Source of the DNA: Halothiobacillus sp. 15-55-196
Lineage (GTDB): Bacteria; Pseudomonadota; Gammaproteobacteria; Halothiobacillales; Halothiobacillaceae
Assembly (NCBI GenBank): GCA_002282715.1
Contig: NCKC01000015.1
Coordinates: forward strand, 21,181 to 73,275
Direction of reading: 5' to 3'
DNA length: 52,095 nucleotides
Shown here: one piece after another, positions 16,875-25,598 of the stretch
Layout: the number at the start of each line of letters is the position of its first letter
How positions within the stretch are numbered: position 1 is the stretch's first letter
Notes under the pieces: generated by a model
Seen by the model: the letters and a program-made list of their open reading frames with translations, nothing else
Databases searched by the model: none
What the model was told of the DNA's origin: nothing
Program-made: the position numbers and the translations under genes

Positions 16875-18923
16875 ATGTCAATGAGTGCCCCCAAGAAGGT
16901 GAACAGCACACTGTTGGTTCCAGTGTTTATCCCATCGATAATCGTCATCACACTGCTCGTTGCAGGCACGGTGGCCAATCCTAAGCTTGCAGGCGATGCG
17001 TTCTCGTCAACCTTGGCCTTTATTACCAATGACTTTGGCTGGTTCTACATGCTGGCCGTGGCCTTGTTTTTGATTTTCATCGTCACGGTAGCTATTTCAC
17101 CCTGGGGCAAAATTAAACTCGGCCCAGATCATTCTGAACCCGAGTACAGCTTTTCCGCCTGGTTTGCGATGCTGTTTTCCGCAGGCTACGGCATTGCCCT
17201 GCTGTTTTTCGGTGTGGCAGAACCGGTTCTGCACTATGCCGACCCGCCGGTCGGTGATCCGCGTACCATCGAAGCAGCACGGCAGTCGATGCAGATCACC
17301 TTCTTCCACTGGGGGTTCCATATCTGGGCGATTTACGGCTTGGTCGGGTTGGTGCTAGCCTATTTCGGCTTCCGCCATGGCTTGCCATTATCCATGCGCT
17401 CGGCGCTTTATCCCTTGGTGGGTGATCGAATTTACGGGCCGATTGGCCACACCGTGGATGTGTTTGCCGTGCTGGGCACCATGTTCGGTATCGCCACGAC
17501 TTTGGGCTTGTCGGTGGCGCAGCTCAATGCGGGGCTCAATTACCTGTGGCCGAGCGTTCCAGTCAATATTGCGGTGCAGATCATCTCGATCGCCCTGATT
17601 ACTTCATTGGCCACCCTGTCGGTAGTGGCGGGGATGGATGCGGGCATCAAACGCCTGTCACAGTTAAATATGCTGCTGGCCATTACCCTGATGCTGTTCG
17701 TGTTTGCGGTCGGGCCGACCGTGTTTATTCTCAAAACATTTATGCAAAATACAGGCAGTTATTTGTCCAACATTGTCGAGCGCTCGTTTAGCCTCCAAGC
17801 CTATTCGGGCGGTAACTGGATTGGCAATTGGACGCTGTTCATCTTTGGCTGGACCATCGCCTGGGCACCCTTCGTCGGGTTGTTCATCGCCAAAATCAGC
17901 CGGGGCCGCACCATTCGCCAGTTCGTGCTGGGCGTAATGGTCGTGCCCACGCTCTTTACTTTTTTCTGGTTTTCCGTTTTTGGCGACACGGCACTCCATG
18001 CCATCATGGTGGATGGATATACGCACCTGATTGATCAGGTAGAGCAAAACAAGGCTATTGCGCTGTTCAAGCTGTTCGAACATCTGCCGTTCGCCTCGAT
18101 CACCTCGTTTCTGGCGATCATCCTGATTGTGACCTTCTTTGTGACGTCCGCCGACTCGGGCGCGTTGGTGGTCGATTCGCTGGCCTCGGGCGGGGCGATG
18201 CGTACGCCCGTTTGGCAGCGCATTTTCTGGGCGTCTTCGCAGGGTGTATCGGCGGCAGTTCTGCTTCTGGCTGGCGGCCTGTCGGCGTTGCAAACGGCAT
18301 CGATCACTTCGGCCTTGCCCTTTGCAATTATCATGTTGATTGCAGCCATTGGCCTCTGGCGCGCACTGCAAATCGAAGGATATCGTGAAACGAGTTTGCG
18401 GCACCACATGAACTCCGGCCGACATAATCGTCTGGGCGATTCAAAACATTGGCAGAAACGTTTGCATAACCTGGTTGATTTCCCATCGAAAGAGAATGTG
18501 ACCCGATACATCGAAACCACCGTGGCCGATGCGCTTAAAACCGTTGAGGCAGCGCTCAAAAAAGAAGAATGGCCGGTTAAGCTCACACAGAATAAAGCGC
18601 TTTGCCGCTATAAACTGTCGGTGATCAGTGGTGATGACATGGCCTTCGAATACGAGGTGCGACTGCGCGGCTTTGCCAAGCCAAGTTTCGCCTTTCCGGC
18701 GATTTCAAGAGATAACGATGGTGACGATCAGTATTATCGTGCCGAGGTTTTCATGCGTCGTGGTGGCCTCGCCTACGATGTGTATGGCTACGAAAAAGAC
18801 CAGCTCATCAGCGATGTGCTGGATCACTTTGAGAAATACATGCACTTCTTGCACACCACGCCTGCCATTTTGCCGTGGAAAGTGGTGGATGATGAAGCGG
18901 GTGAAGCCCCGGGCGCGAAATGA
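16875..18923 (+). CDS. BCCT-family osmolyte transporter (BetT-like)
   Basis: A betaine/choline/carnitine transporter: twelve membrane helices in the first 510 residues, then a soluble C-terminal domain of about 170 residues, the architecture of BetT-type choline transporters whose tail senses osmotic state. Family landmarks include the helix-3 glycine segment AMLFSAGYGIALLFFGVAEP, PFVGLFIAKISRGRTIRQFVLG and TSADSGALVVDSLASGG. The substrate-site helix usually reads W-T-F-Y/F-W-x-W-W; here it is NWTLFIFGWTIAW, so two of the aromatic positions differ, and the substrate may not be choline. A halotolerant host would use it for compatible-solute uptake. GAGGA lies 8 bases before the ATG. Two hairpins follow the gene. 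Confidence 0.9.
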   Translation: MSMSAPKKVNSTLLVPVFIPSIIVITLLVAGTVANPKLAGDAFSSTLAFITNDFGWFYMLAVALFLIFIVTVAISPWGKIKLGPDHSEPEYSFSAWFAMLFSAGYGIALLFFGVAEPVLHYADPPVGDPRTIEAARQSMQITFFHWGFHIWAIYGLVGLVLAYFGFRHGLPLSMRSALYPLVGDRIYGPIGHTVDVFAVLGTMFGIATTLGLSVAQLNAGLNYLWPSVPVNIAVQIISIALITSLATLSVVAGMDAGIKRLSQLNMLLAITLMLFVFAVGPTVFILKTFMQNTGSYLSNIVERSFSLQAYSGGNWIGNWTLFIFGWTIAWAPFVGLFIAKISRGRTIRQFVLGVMVVPTLFTFFWFSVFGDTALHAIMVDGYTHLIDQVEQNKAIALFKLFEHLPFASITSFLAIILIVTFFVTSADSGALVVDSLASGGAMRTPVWQRIFWASSQGVSAAVLLLAGGLSALQTASITSALPFAIIMLIAAIGLWRALQIEGYRETSLRHHMNSGRHNRLGDSKHWQKRLHNLVDFPSKENVTRYIETTVADALKTVEAALKKEEWPVKLTQNKALCRYKLSVISGDDMAFEYEVRLRGFAKPSFAFPAISRDNDGDDQYYRAEVFMRRGGLAYDVYGYEKDQLISDVLDHFEKYMHFLHTTPAILPWKVVDDEAGEAPGAK

Positions 18924-18946
18924 TTTGATTCATCACGTCGTGACAT

Positions 18947-18969
18947 GAGGTGCGCACGATGCGCACCTC
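18947..18969 (+). repeat. Perfect 9-bp hairpin downstream of BCCT gene
   Basis: GAGGTGCGC-ACGAT-GCGCACCTC, 24 bases after the stop codon. No T-tract follows. It may protect the 3' end of the transcript together with the terminator 12 bases further on. Confidence 0.55.
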
Positions 18970-18980
18970 GGACACTATCC

Positions 18981-19009
18981 AAACGAATCCAGAACGGATT
19001 CGTTTTTTT
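18981..19009 (+). terminator. Intrinsic terminator of BCCT gene
   Basis: AAACGAATCC-AGAAC-GGATTCGTTT is a perfect 10-bp stem running directly into a run of seven T, a clear rho-independent terminator. It lies 22 bases before the next gene. Confidence 0.85.
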
Positions 19010-19031
19010 CGTTCAATGAAGTAAATTCAAT

Positions 19032-20342
19032 ATGTTCAGCACCGTCATTACCATGCAATCCCTGCTTCTGGGTATGGCCATTTTGCTTGCCGGTTCTGGC
19101 ATGCTTTCCACGCTGCTCGGGCTTCGGGCGCAGCAAGATGGCATGTCTACGGTCGTGCTTGGCGTGGTCATGTCTGGCTTTTATCTGGGCTATATCCTGG
19201 GTACGTATCTGTTGCCGTCACTGATTCGTCGGGTGGGACATGTGCGCGTGTTTGCGGCAATGGCGGCCTTGTCGGCTTCCGCTGCTTTACTGCACGGCCT
19301 GTGGTTGAACGAGTGGCTCTGGCTCACGCTGCGTGTGATCAGCGGTTTTGCCTTGCTGGGACTGTATATGGTGATCGAAAGTTGGCTGAACGCGCAGATC
19401 AGCCATTATCGCGGGCAGATTTTCGGGATCTACATGATGGTCAGCCTGCTGGCACTCGCTGTCGGGCAATTTTTGATCGGCATCTACGGTGTCAATGGTT
19501 TGGCCTCATTCATGGTAGTCGCACTCCTGTTCGCGCTGGGCCTTGTGCCCGTCGCCCTGACCCGCGCCACCCAACCGGCGCCGGTGGAAGCGGCCCGTTT
19601 ATCGGTGCGGGCGATCTATGAAAATGCACCGACAGGGCTGATCGGTTCTCTACTTTCCGGGACCGCAACGGGCGCACTTTGGGGATTGGCTGCCGTGTAT
19701 GGCGCGCACATCGGCCTGGATGCCGCCCGAGCGGCTCTATTCGTGGCATTGCTTATCTTCGGCGGCGCGTTGCTGCAATGGCCGATCGGTAAACTGTCCG
19801 ACCACTATGACCGCCGCTGGGTACTCATCGGCCTCGGGCTGGCGGGGATTCTCTCGGGTGGCGTGATGATCGCCATCACGATGATTTCAGCCCCGGGGGA
19901 CATCGCTGATTCGCCCTTGCGCTGGATGCTCTGGATCGGCGGCTTACTCTTCGGCGGCTTCGTTTTTTCCGTGTACGCGATCAGCGTGGCGCAAACCCAT
20001 GATCGACTGTCCAGCGATCAAGTACTGGAAGCGACTCGAACACTGCTGCTGGTCAATGGCATCGGCGCATTATTCGGCCCGCTCTCTGCCGGTGTGTTCA
20101 TGGGCTGGTTCGGCGCAAACGGCCTGATTGGCTTCATTATGTTGGTGTTGAGTGTGCTCGGCCTGTTTACCTATTGGCGTATCCGCATCGATCGTCCGGT
20201 ACCCGAAGACGAACGGGGCGAATTCGTCGTCACCACGCGAACTTCCGCCGCGGCCGCCGATTGGGATCCGCGCACACCCGAGGCCGGTGACAGTCTATCC
20301 GAGCAGTTTGCAGACGAATTATTGACGACCAAAAATGGCTGA
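19032..20342 (+). CDS. MFS transporter, YcaD-like
   Basis: A 436-residue major facilitator superfamily protein with twelve predicted helices, similar in pattern to the YcaD family of uncharacterised transporters: GSGMLSTLLGLRAQQDGMSTVVLG at the N-terminus, GLYMVIESWLNAQI in helix 4-5 and WPIGKLSDHYDRRWVLIGLG between helices 8 and 9. The C-terminal 55 residues are hydrophilic and acidic. The substrate is unknown. It starts just after the BCCT terminator and converges on the next gene with only 11 bases between stops. Confidence 0.8.
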   Translation: MFSTVITMQSLLLGMAILLAGSGMLSTLLGLRAQQDGMSTVVLGVVMSGFYLGYILGTYLLPSLIRRVGHVRVFAAMAALSASAALLHGLWLNEWLWLTLRVISGFALLGLYMVIESWLNAQISHYRGQIFGIYMMVSLLALAVGQFLIGIYGVNGLASFMVVALLFALGLVPVALTRATQPAPVEAARLSVRAIYENAPTGLIGSLLSGTATGALWGLAAVYGAHIGLDAARAALFVALLIFGGALLQWPIGKLSDHYDRRWVLIGLGLAGILSGGVMIAITMISAPGDIADSPLRWMLWIGGLLFGGFVFSVYAISVAQTHDRLSSDQVLEATRTLLLVNGIGALFGPLSAGVFMGWFGANGLIGFIMLVLSVLGLFTYWRIRIDRPVPEDERGEFVVTTRTSAAAADWDPRTPEAGDSLSEQFADELLTTKNG

Positions 20343-20353
20343 CAGCCCATAGA

Positions 20354-21580
20354 TCAAGTGGGCGACGAAGCCGGTGCCTCACGAAGATCCGGAAGCAATA
20401 GCGCAATCACGCCAATCAAGGGTAAAAAGCTGCAATAGAAAATCAGGGTATCGATACCGAAGTGATCGGCAAACTGACCAAGCAGGGCAGCCCCGATACC
20501 CGCCGTGCCGAAGGCAAATCCGAAGAACAGCCCGGACACGGCGCCGATCCGGTTCGGGAACAGCTCTTGCGCGTACACCACCATGGCAGGAAAGGCGGAC
20601 GCCAGCACGAAACCGATAACCAGCAGCAGGATCGATTGCGCTTCCAGCCCCATGTGCGGCAGGAGCATTGTGAAGGGCGCAACGCCCAGAATCGACAACC
20701 AGATGACGCGCTGACGACCGATGCGGTCACCGATCGGCCCGCCAAGCATCGTGCCCGCCGCCACGGCAAACAGCAAAATGAATAAATGCAGCTGCGCGGA
20801 TTGAACCGGCAGGTCGAAGCGGTGCATCAGGTAGAACGTCAGGTAGTTGTTCATGCTGGCCAAGTACAGGAACTTGGAGAACATCAACGTCAGCAGGCCG
20901 ACCAGGATCCACAAACGCAGCGAACGGGACAGATCGACCGGCGGCAGATGGCATGCGGTTTTGGGTTTGCGGTGTTGAACGGTCGCCCAGCGCCCCACGA
21001 AAAAAAGCACCACCATCGCCAACAAGGCCGCTGCGCTGAACCAGGAGATGCTGACCTGCCCATGCGGAATGACGATCAGCGCGGCCAGAAGCGGGCCTGC
21101 GGCCGAGCCGCCATTGCCGCCCACCTGAAAGATAGACTGGGCCAGACCGGGCCGTCTCCCCGATGCCATGCGCGCCACGCGTGAGGATTCCGGATGGAAA
21201 ATCGACGAGCCGATGCCCACCATCGCCGCGCCCGCGAGCAAAAAGCCATAACTCGGGGCGAACGCCAGGGTGATCAATCCGCTCAAGGTAAAACCCATAC
21301 CGAGCACCAGTGAGTAGGGCATCGGTCGGCGGTCGATCGCCTGACCGATCAACGGTTGCAGGATGGAGGCCGTCAACTGGAAACACAGGGTAATCAGCCC
21401 GATCTGGGCAAAACTCAAGTCAAAATTGCTTTTGAACAGCGGATAAATCGAGATCATCAGCGACTGCATCAGATCGTTGAGGAAATGCGAAACGCTGATG
21501 GCGCCAAGGACGCGGTATTGTGTTTGCACCGGTGCCGCTGGTGCTGCAGGCTGGGGGGTATCGGTCAGGGTTGTAGACAT
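20354..21580 (-). CDS. MFS efflux protein, fosmidomycin-resistance (Fsr) type
   Basis: A 408-residue twelve-helix MFS exporter. The N-terminus VLGAISVSHFLNDLMQSLMISIYP and the motif GIGSSIFHPESSRVARMASG with GLAQSIFQVGGNGGSAAGPLLAAL are characteristic of the Fsr family. In E. coli Fsr confers fosmidomycin resistance by efflux; the natural substrate here is not known. The family resemblance is strong and the protein looks intact. It is transcribed alone, leftward, from the 250-base gap before the LysM gene. Confidence 0.85.
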   Translation of the reverse strand: MSTTLTDTPQPAAPAAPVQTQYRVLGAISVSHFLNDLMQSLMISIYPLFKSNFDLSFAQIGLITLCFQLTASILQPLIGQAIDRRPMPYSLVLGMGFTLSGLITLAFAPSYGFLLAGAAMVGIGSSIFHPESSRVARMASGRRPGLAQSIFQVGGNGGSAAGPLLAALIVIPHGQVSISWFSAAALLAMVVLFFVGRWATVQHRKPKTACHLPPVDLSRSLRLWILVGLLTLMFSKFLYLASMNNYLTFYLMHRFDLPVQSAQLHLFILLFAVAAGTMLGGPIGDRIGRQRVIWLSILGVAPFTMLLPHMGLEAQSILLLVIGFVLASAFPAMVVYAQELFPNRIGAVSGLFFGFAFGTAGIGAALLGQFADHFGIDTLIFYCSFLPLIGVIALLLPDLREAPASSPT

Positions 21581-21742
21581 GGGGTGCTCGATGTGAGGCA
21601 GAAGAAAAGTGTGCTGGTGCCGATTCTAGCAGCCGGTCCGACGGTTTGTTTGGCAGGATTTTTTGCCGGTCCTGGCATGGTTTCGACGCTTGCCGCTCGC
21701 GGTGGTTCCGAGTAGGCTACGACGCGGGGTTTCCGCTTTCGG

Positions 21743-21786
21743 GGGCACCTCGAAAAACTCCATCCTTGGGCGTTTTCGAGGTGCCC
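21743..21786. repeat. 14-bp perfect stem-loop with CCATCCTTGG apex
   Basis: GGGCACCTCGAAAA (21743-21756) pairs perfectly with TTTTCGAGGTGCCC (21773-21786). Within the 16-base loop, CCA-TCCT-TGG forms a small apical stem. The same apex occurs in the hairpin at 22937-22968 and, as CCATCCATGG, at 1675-1684. It lies 42 bases upstream of the LysM lipoprotein start. Confidence 0.7.
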
Positions 21787-21827
21787 GCACAATGGTTTTG
21801 TACGGCAATGGAATGGTAAGGTAATTC

Positions 21828-22883
21828 ATGCGCGCTTCGATGGTGTTTTCGTTTCGTATCATGCTCTTGGTCACATTGCTGACCTCGGGAGCAGTATCGA
21901 TTTCAGGCTGTGCCCAAGTGCAAGATTTCGGGAAAATGCTCAAGAACGCGCAGACGTCAACGGCATCCGGTGACAGTGATACTGCCGCTGGGATTGGGCA
22001 AGAAAAGTCGGCAACCAAGCCAGCACCGTCGCTCAGCCTCAAACAGATTATGCAATTGATTGAAAACGGGGAGCACGCTCAGGCACGGACGGCACTTGAG
22101 ACCTTCCTCAGGAATGATCCAAAAAACCCGATGGCGCGAAATCTGCAAAAACAGCTGACGATAGACCCGGCCAAGGCCCTGGGACCGGCTGTTTCCACTT
22201 ATACCATTCAGCCGGGCGATACGCTTGGCGGCTTGGCGGCCCGCTTTCTCGGTAATCCCATGGACTTTATCATTCTGGGGCGTTACAACGACATCAAGCG
22301 GGGGCGGGATCTTCAGGTGGGGCAGACCATCAAGATTCCTTCAAAGAAGAAGCTCAAAGCATTGCCCGACGAGCCGCAGACCATAAAAGCAAACGAATCC
22401 ACTGCTGTAACACCAGCCGTCAAGCCCGCCACGAGCGAGGGCATGGAATCTTCCACTTCGACGGCGGAACCGGCGGCGCCTGCCAGTGAATCGCAAACCG
22501 TGAAGCCAGAAGAGGCCAGGTCAAACGCCATTGCCAAACCGATATCTCCAGCCGAGGAGGCCCGGGCACTGGCGGCGCAGCAAGCGGGGCTGGCTGCCAT
22601 GCAGAAAAATCAGTTGGAAGAAGCGGCGAAAGAATTTTCCAGGGCGCTGGCGATCGATCCCGGTCTTGAGCTGGCCAAAACGCGCGCCGCGCAGGTGCAG
22701 CAAAAACGGGTGCAGCAATACCACGAAGCCGCGTTGGTCGCCTATCGCAAACAACATCTGGATGAGGCGATTGCCTTGTGGGACAAGGCGTTGGCGCTGG
22801 ATCCGAGCTATGAGCCCGCTCTGGGCTATCGTGCCCGCGCGCAGGAGCTAAAGCGTCGCTTGGGTCAACTCAATGAGCATTAA
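21828..22883 (+). CDS. LysM and TPR lipoprotein
   Basis: A 351-residue predicted lipoprotein. The signal peptide ends in a lipobox-like SISGC with the lipidated Cys at residue 28. A LysM peptidoglycan-binding domain spans residues 125-171 (YTIQPGDTLGGLAARFLGNP to LQVGQTIKIP). A Pro/Ala/Ser/Glu-rich linker leads to tetratricopeptide-like repeats at about 245-345 (MQKNQLEEAAKEFSRALAIDP, YRKQHLDEAIALWDKALALDP). It would sit in a membrane, bind the cell wall through LysM and bind a protein through the TPRs. It faces the kinase gene convergently, and with the FHA protein may form a signalling or cell-envelope module (inference). The function is not known. Confidence 0.8.
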   Translation: MRASMVFSFRIMLLVTLLTSGAVSISGCAQVQDFGKMLKNAQTSTASGDSDTAAGIGQEKSATKPAPSLSLKQIMQLIENGEHAQARTALETFLRNDPKNPMARNLQKQLTIDPAKALGPAVSTYTIQPGDTLGGLAARFLGNPMDFIILGRYNDIKRGRDLQVGQTIKIPSKKKLKALPDEPQTIKANESTAVTPAVKPATSEGMESSTSTAEPAAPASESQTVKPEEARSNAIAKPISPAEEARALAAQQAGLAAMQKNQLEEAAKEFSRALAIDPGLELAKTRAAQVQQKRVQQYHEAALVAYRKQHLDEAIALWDKALALDPSYEPALGYRARAQELKRRLGQLNEH

Positions 22884-22936
22884 GATCTTTTTGAAGAGTG
22901 TTTGGACCCGGATTGAAAGAAGCCACCTAAGTAAAT

Positions 22937-22996
22937 GCTGATTTATTCCATCCTTGGAATAAATCAGCTCGCTCATCGCGGTACACGCCCGCGATG
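22937..22996. repeat. Two hairpins between convergent LysM and kinase genes
   Basis: The first (22937-22968) is a perfect 14-bp AT-rich stem, GCTGATTTATTCCA paired with TGGAATAAATCAGC around TCCT; its apex is CCA-TCCT-TGG. The second (22974-22996) pairs CATCGCGG with CCGCGATG. Neither is followed by a T-tract. Further on, 23058-23077 holds TACCGC-N8-GCGGTA. They may terminate or process both convergent transcripts. Confidence 0.6.
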
Positions 22997-23085
22997 CCCC
23001 AAGCGGGAAGCACTGAATAAATCTGAGATTCCCTAAGGCAGCTCTGCACGAATCGATACCGCTGTAAGCTGCGGTAGAGGGTTTG

Positions 23086-24759
23086 TCATTCAACAGGATC
23101 TTTGGCTGTTCCCTGATGTTTGTCCACGCCAAGCGGCAGATCGTGTTCGATCTGCGCAGCATCGCGTTGCAACTGCCTTGCCTCCAGTACGTCGGCCATC
23201 GCGTTGTAGGCGGCAAACAAGCGTTCGAAATCGTCACGCCGGTGCATTCGTATGCGATGTTCCAGACGCCCGATTTTGATCTGATCGAGTGCGTTGACAA
23301 CGACATCCAGCGGCATCTGAAGGCGTCTTGTCAGCCAGTAGGTGCCTGCAACCACCACCAAAAGCACAATCGCGAACCAGGTCAGCAGGGTGAGCAGCGT
23401 GGTGCGATTCGCGGTTGCCAGTGCGTCGGTCGTCAGGCCGATGCGTAACTGGCCGATGGTGTGATTCTGGTAGGTAATCGGCGTTTCAAAGACATAGGAC
23501 GGTGCCCCGGCGTCCTGTTGCACCGCATACACGCGTAAATCACCCCGAGCCAGAACGATGTGATCGTCCTTGAGTTCGGCGGCCATTTTTGCTGCCAGTT
23601 GTTCGCCCCGCGTTTGCGCCTCGATCTGGCCTTTTTCGCCGCGAATCGCCATGTACACAATCTCGCGGTTATGGCTCATGCTGTCCACCCAGGATTGGAG
23701 CGCGAGTTTGTCCTGCAGTAGGAGATCTTCGGCTGTCTGTACCGCAACCCATTCGGACAGGCTGAAGCCGTAATCGTACGCCAGCTCCGTTATCACGCTG
23801 TTCTGCTTGTGATAGACCCAAATCATGCCCAGGACCATGGCGATGGCAACGACCAGCGCCATCAGCAGCGGCCAGCGGATGCGTAACGGGATGACGCTGC
23901 TCGAAAGCCAGCGTTCGGTGCCTTCGTTCATGCGCTGGGCAATCGAACGCAAATCGGCTGCGACACCGGCCGCGGACTGGTAACGCTCGTCTGGATCTTT
24001 GGCGAGCAAGGTGTTTACCAGCTCGATCAGATCCGGCGGTGTGCGCGGGTTGAGCGGCTTGAGTGTCGGGAGTGGTTCCTTGAGCACCTTCTGCCATACG
24101 ACCCAGTGGTCCTCATCCTGATAGGGGCGGTGTCCGGCCAGTAGTTCGTAAAGCACCACGCCGAGTGAGTACAGATCGCTGCGCCCGTCGATGGGTTGAT
24201 CGGTGATCTGTTCGGGTGACATGTATTGGGGGGTGCCGGAAAGGAAGGCTCGCGCGCCCTCGCTTGATGGCGTATCGGTGTCACGGATAATTCGGGCGAT
24301 ACCGAAATCCATCATTTTTATGCTGAGCTGATCGTGTTGCAGGATGATGTTTTCGGGCTTGATGTCCTGATGCACCACGCCGTGTCGATGAGCGAAATCC
24401 AGTGCATCAGCGATTTGTATGGCGAGTTCGACCAGCGTGCCGGGTGGGATGCCCTCGGGGTGACTGTCACCGAGTTGTCCCAGCGTCATGCCGGTGAGTA
24501 ATTCCATGGCGATAAAGGGAATGCCGTCCACCTCGCCCACATCGAAGATGGTGACGATATGCGGATGGTTTAATGTGCCGGCCGCCTTGGCTTCGGTGAG
24601 AAAACGTTCCCGATATTCGGCATGGGCGGAGAATTCCGGTCTTAAGGTCTTGATGGCAAGCGTGCGTTCGATTTTCGGGTCGTAGCCGCGATAGATGATG
24701 GCCATCGCGCCCCGTCCCAGCTCGCCCTGAATTTCAAACCGCCCAAACATTTTCGACAT
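23086..24759 (-). CDS. Ser/Thr protein kinase with periplasmic sensor and C-terminal HAMP
   Basis: A 557-residue Hanks-type kinase. The kinase domain (residues 8-275) has the glycine loop GELGRGAMAIIYRG, Lys37 in the AIK motif, catalytic HQDIKPEN (Asp132; the usual HRD arginine is Gln131), DFG at 151-153, GTPQYMSPEQ and DLYSLGVVLYELL. Membrane helices at about 296-316 and 455-475 enclose a 140-residue extracytoplasmic domain. A HAMP-like region follows (476-530, LTRRLQMPLDVVVNALDQIKIGRLEHRI), placed after the kinase rather than before an output domain. The HQD variant predicts a kinase less dependent on activation-loop phosphorylation. The neighbouring FHA protein is a likely reader of its phosphothreonines. 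It is a complete gene with AGGGAGCAGTC upstream of the ATG. Confidence 0.9.
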   Translation of the reverse strand: MSKMFGRFEIQGELGRGAMAIIYRGYDPKIERTLAIKTLRPEFSAHAEYRERFLTEAKAAGTLNHPHIVTIFDVGEVDGIPFIAMELLTGMTLGQLGDSHPEGIPPGTLVELAIQIADALDFAHRHGVVHQDIKPENIILQHDQLSIKMMDFGIARIIRDTDTPSSEGARAFLSGTPQYMSPEQITDQPIDGRSDLYSLGVVLYELLAGHRPYQDEDHWVVWQKVLKEPLPTLKPLNPRTPPDLIELVNTLLAKDPDERYQSAAGVAADLRSIAQRMNEGTERWLSSSVIPLRIRWPLLMALVVAIAMVLGMIWVYHKQNSVITELAYDYGFSLSEWVAVQTAEDLLLQDKLALQSWVDSMSHNREIVYMAIRGEKGQIEAQTRGEQLAAKMAAELKDDHIVLARGDLRVYAVQQDAGAPSYVFETPITYQNHTIGQLRIGLTTDALATANRTTLLTLLTWFAIVLLVVVAGTYWLTRRLQMPLDVVVNALDQIKIGRLEHRIRMHRRDDFERLFAAYNAMADVLEARQLQRDAAQIEHDLPLGVDKHQGTAKDPVE

Positions 24760-24846
24760 GACTGCTCCCTGTAAACGCTCAGGTCATCCTATTTTCTGGC
24801 CGTTTCTCTCACAACCAATTCACGCGTTCGCGGATTGGCCGACATG

Positions 24847-24868
24847 AAAAAGGCGGGAAACCCCCGCC
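24847..24868 (-). terminator. Intrinsic terminator of FHA gene
   Basis: Read leftward, GGCGGG-GGTTT-CCCGCC is followed at once by TTTTT. It lies about 50 bases after the stop codon of the FHA gene and upstream of the kinase, suggesting that the two genes are mostly transcribed separately. Confidence 0.75.
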
Positions 24869-24888
24869 CTGTATTCTGCTCTTTTTCA

Positions 24889-24911
24889 CGCCCCGCTTGT
24901 AGAGCGGGGCG
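24889..24911. repeat. 9-bp GC-rich hairpin next to FHA stop codon
   Basis: CGCCCCGCT-TGTAG-AGCGGGGCG, a perfect stem lying 5 bases beyond the FHA stop codon. Read leftward it is followed by TGAAAAAG, not a T-tract, so it may stabilise the mRNA end just before the true terminator. Confidence 0.55.
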
Positions 24912-24916
24912 GCAAA

Positions 24917-25435
24917 TTAGCGCATGAAGGCCCAGCCTAAAGCGACGAGCGCCACAATGCCGATGGCGGTAAAGGCGAGCAGGCGGTTTTTCCCTGATGA
25001 AGCCGTTTTTTTGTTGGCAAGACCGGTATGCAGTTGCAGTTCGACGCCGCCGAAACGAATTCGGTCGCCATCTTGCAGGGGCGCTTCGGTAATGCGCACG
25101 TCATTCACGAAGCTGCCATTCGTGGACAGGATATTCATGACGCGATACTGACCATTGTCTTCGATAATCCAGGCATGCAGGCTCGATACGCTGCCGTCGG
25201 CAAGAACGATATTGTTGTCTTCCCGCCGACCGATGGTCGTTTTACCCTGACGCAACGCAAAACGTTGATTGACAAAAGGCGGCGTCAGGCCGATCAAGGC
25301 TGGCTGGTCCAGATTGATATGATTCGATTGTTCGGTTTTGTCCAGCGAGTGGATGCGGTCGTCGTTTTTGGCCACCAGCAGGGTGCCCTGGTTCCCCGCG
25401 TATTGGGGTTTATTCTGATATTGCAGATTTTCCAT
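24917..25435 (-). CDS. Tail-anchored FHA-domain protein
   Basis: A 172-residue protein with a forkhead-associated domain at about residues 65-135: TTIGRREDNNIVLADGSVSSLHAWI and STNGSFVNDVRI show the Gly-Arg, Ser-x-x-His and Asn-Gly contacts that bind phosphothreonine peptides. A single membrane helix at the very C-terminus (LLAFTAIGIVALVALGWAFMR) would anchor it with the FHA in the cytoplasm. ATG at 25435 is chosen: GAGGAA lies 8 bases upstream, and the in-frame ATG at 25456 would place that site inside the gene. Its place beside a Ser/Thr kinase makes it a probable phospho-reader of that kinase. Confidence 0.87.
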   Translation of the reverse strand: MENLQYQNKPQYAGNQGTLLVAKNDDRIHSLDKTEQSNHINLDQPALIGLTPPFVNQRFALRQGKTTIGRREDNNIVLADGSVSSLHAWIIEDNGQYRVMNILSTNGSFVNDVRITEAPLQDGDRIRFGGVELQLHTGLANKKTASSGKNRLLAFTAIGIVALVALGWAFMR

Positions 25436-25598
25436 ACAAGATTCCTCCACGGGCAAGCCATTGCATCGAGTGATGTAATTTCGATGCGGGCGATGATCCG
25501 ATTCTAACCGTCTTTCTTGAATGAACGAGTCGCGGACAGCACTTCAGTCTGTAGGATATATCTTACCTGAAGTATTTTTGTCGCGGCAGAGAGACGAT

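Noticed and set aside
17664..18425. Leftward reading frame of 253 codons opposite the BCCT gene
   Set aside because: Antisense of a conserved transporter, with biased composition and no motifs.
22955..22980. GGAATAAA copy near 22956 as another ECF promoter
   Set aside because: The bases 14 nucleotides downstream are GCGGTA, not CGTCT, and it is one arm of a perfect hairpin with no gene start downstream on that strand.
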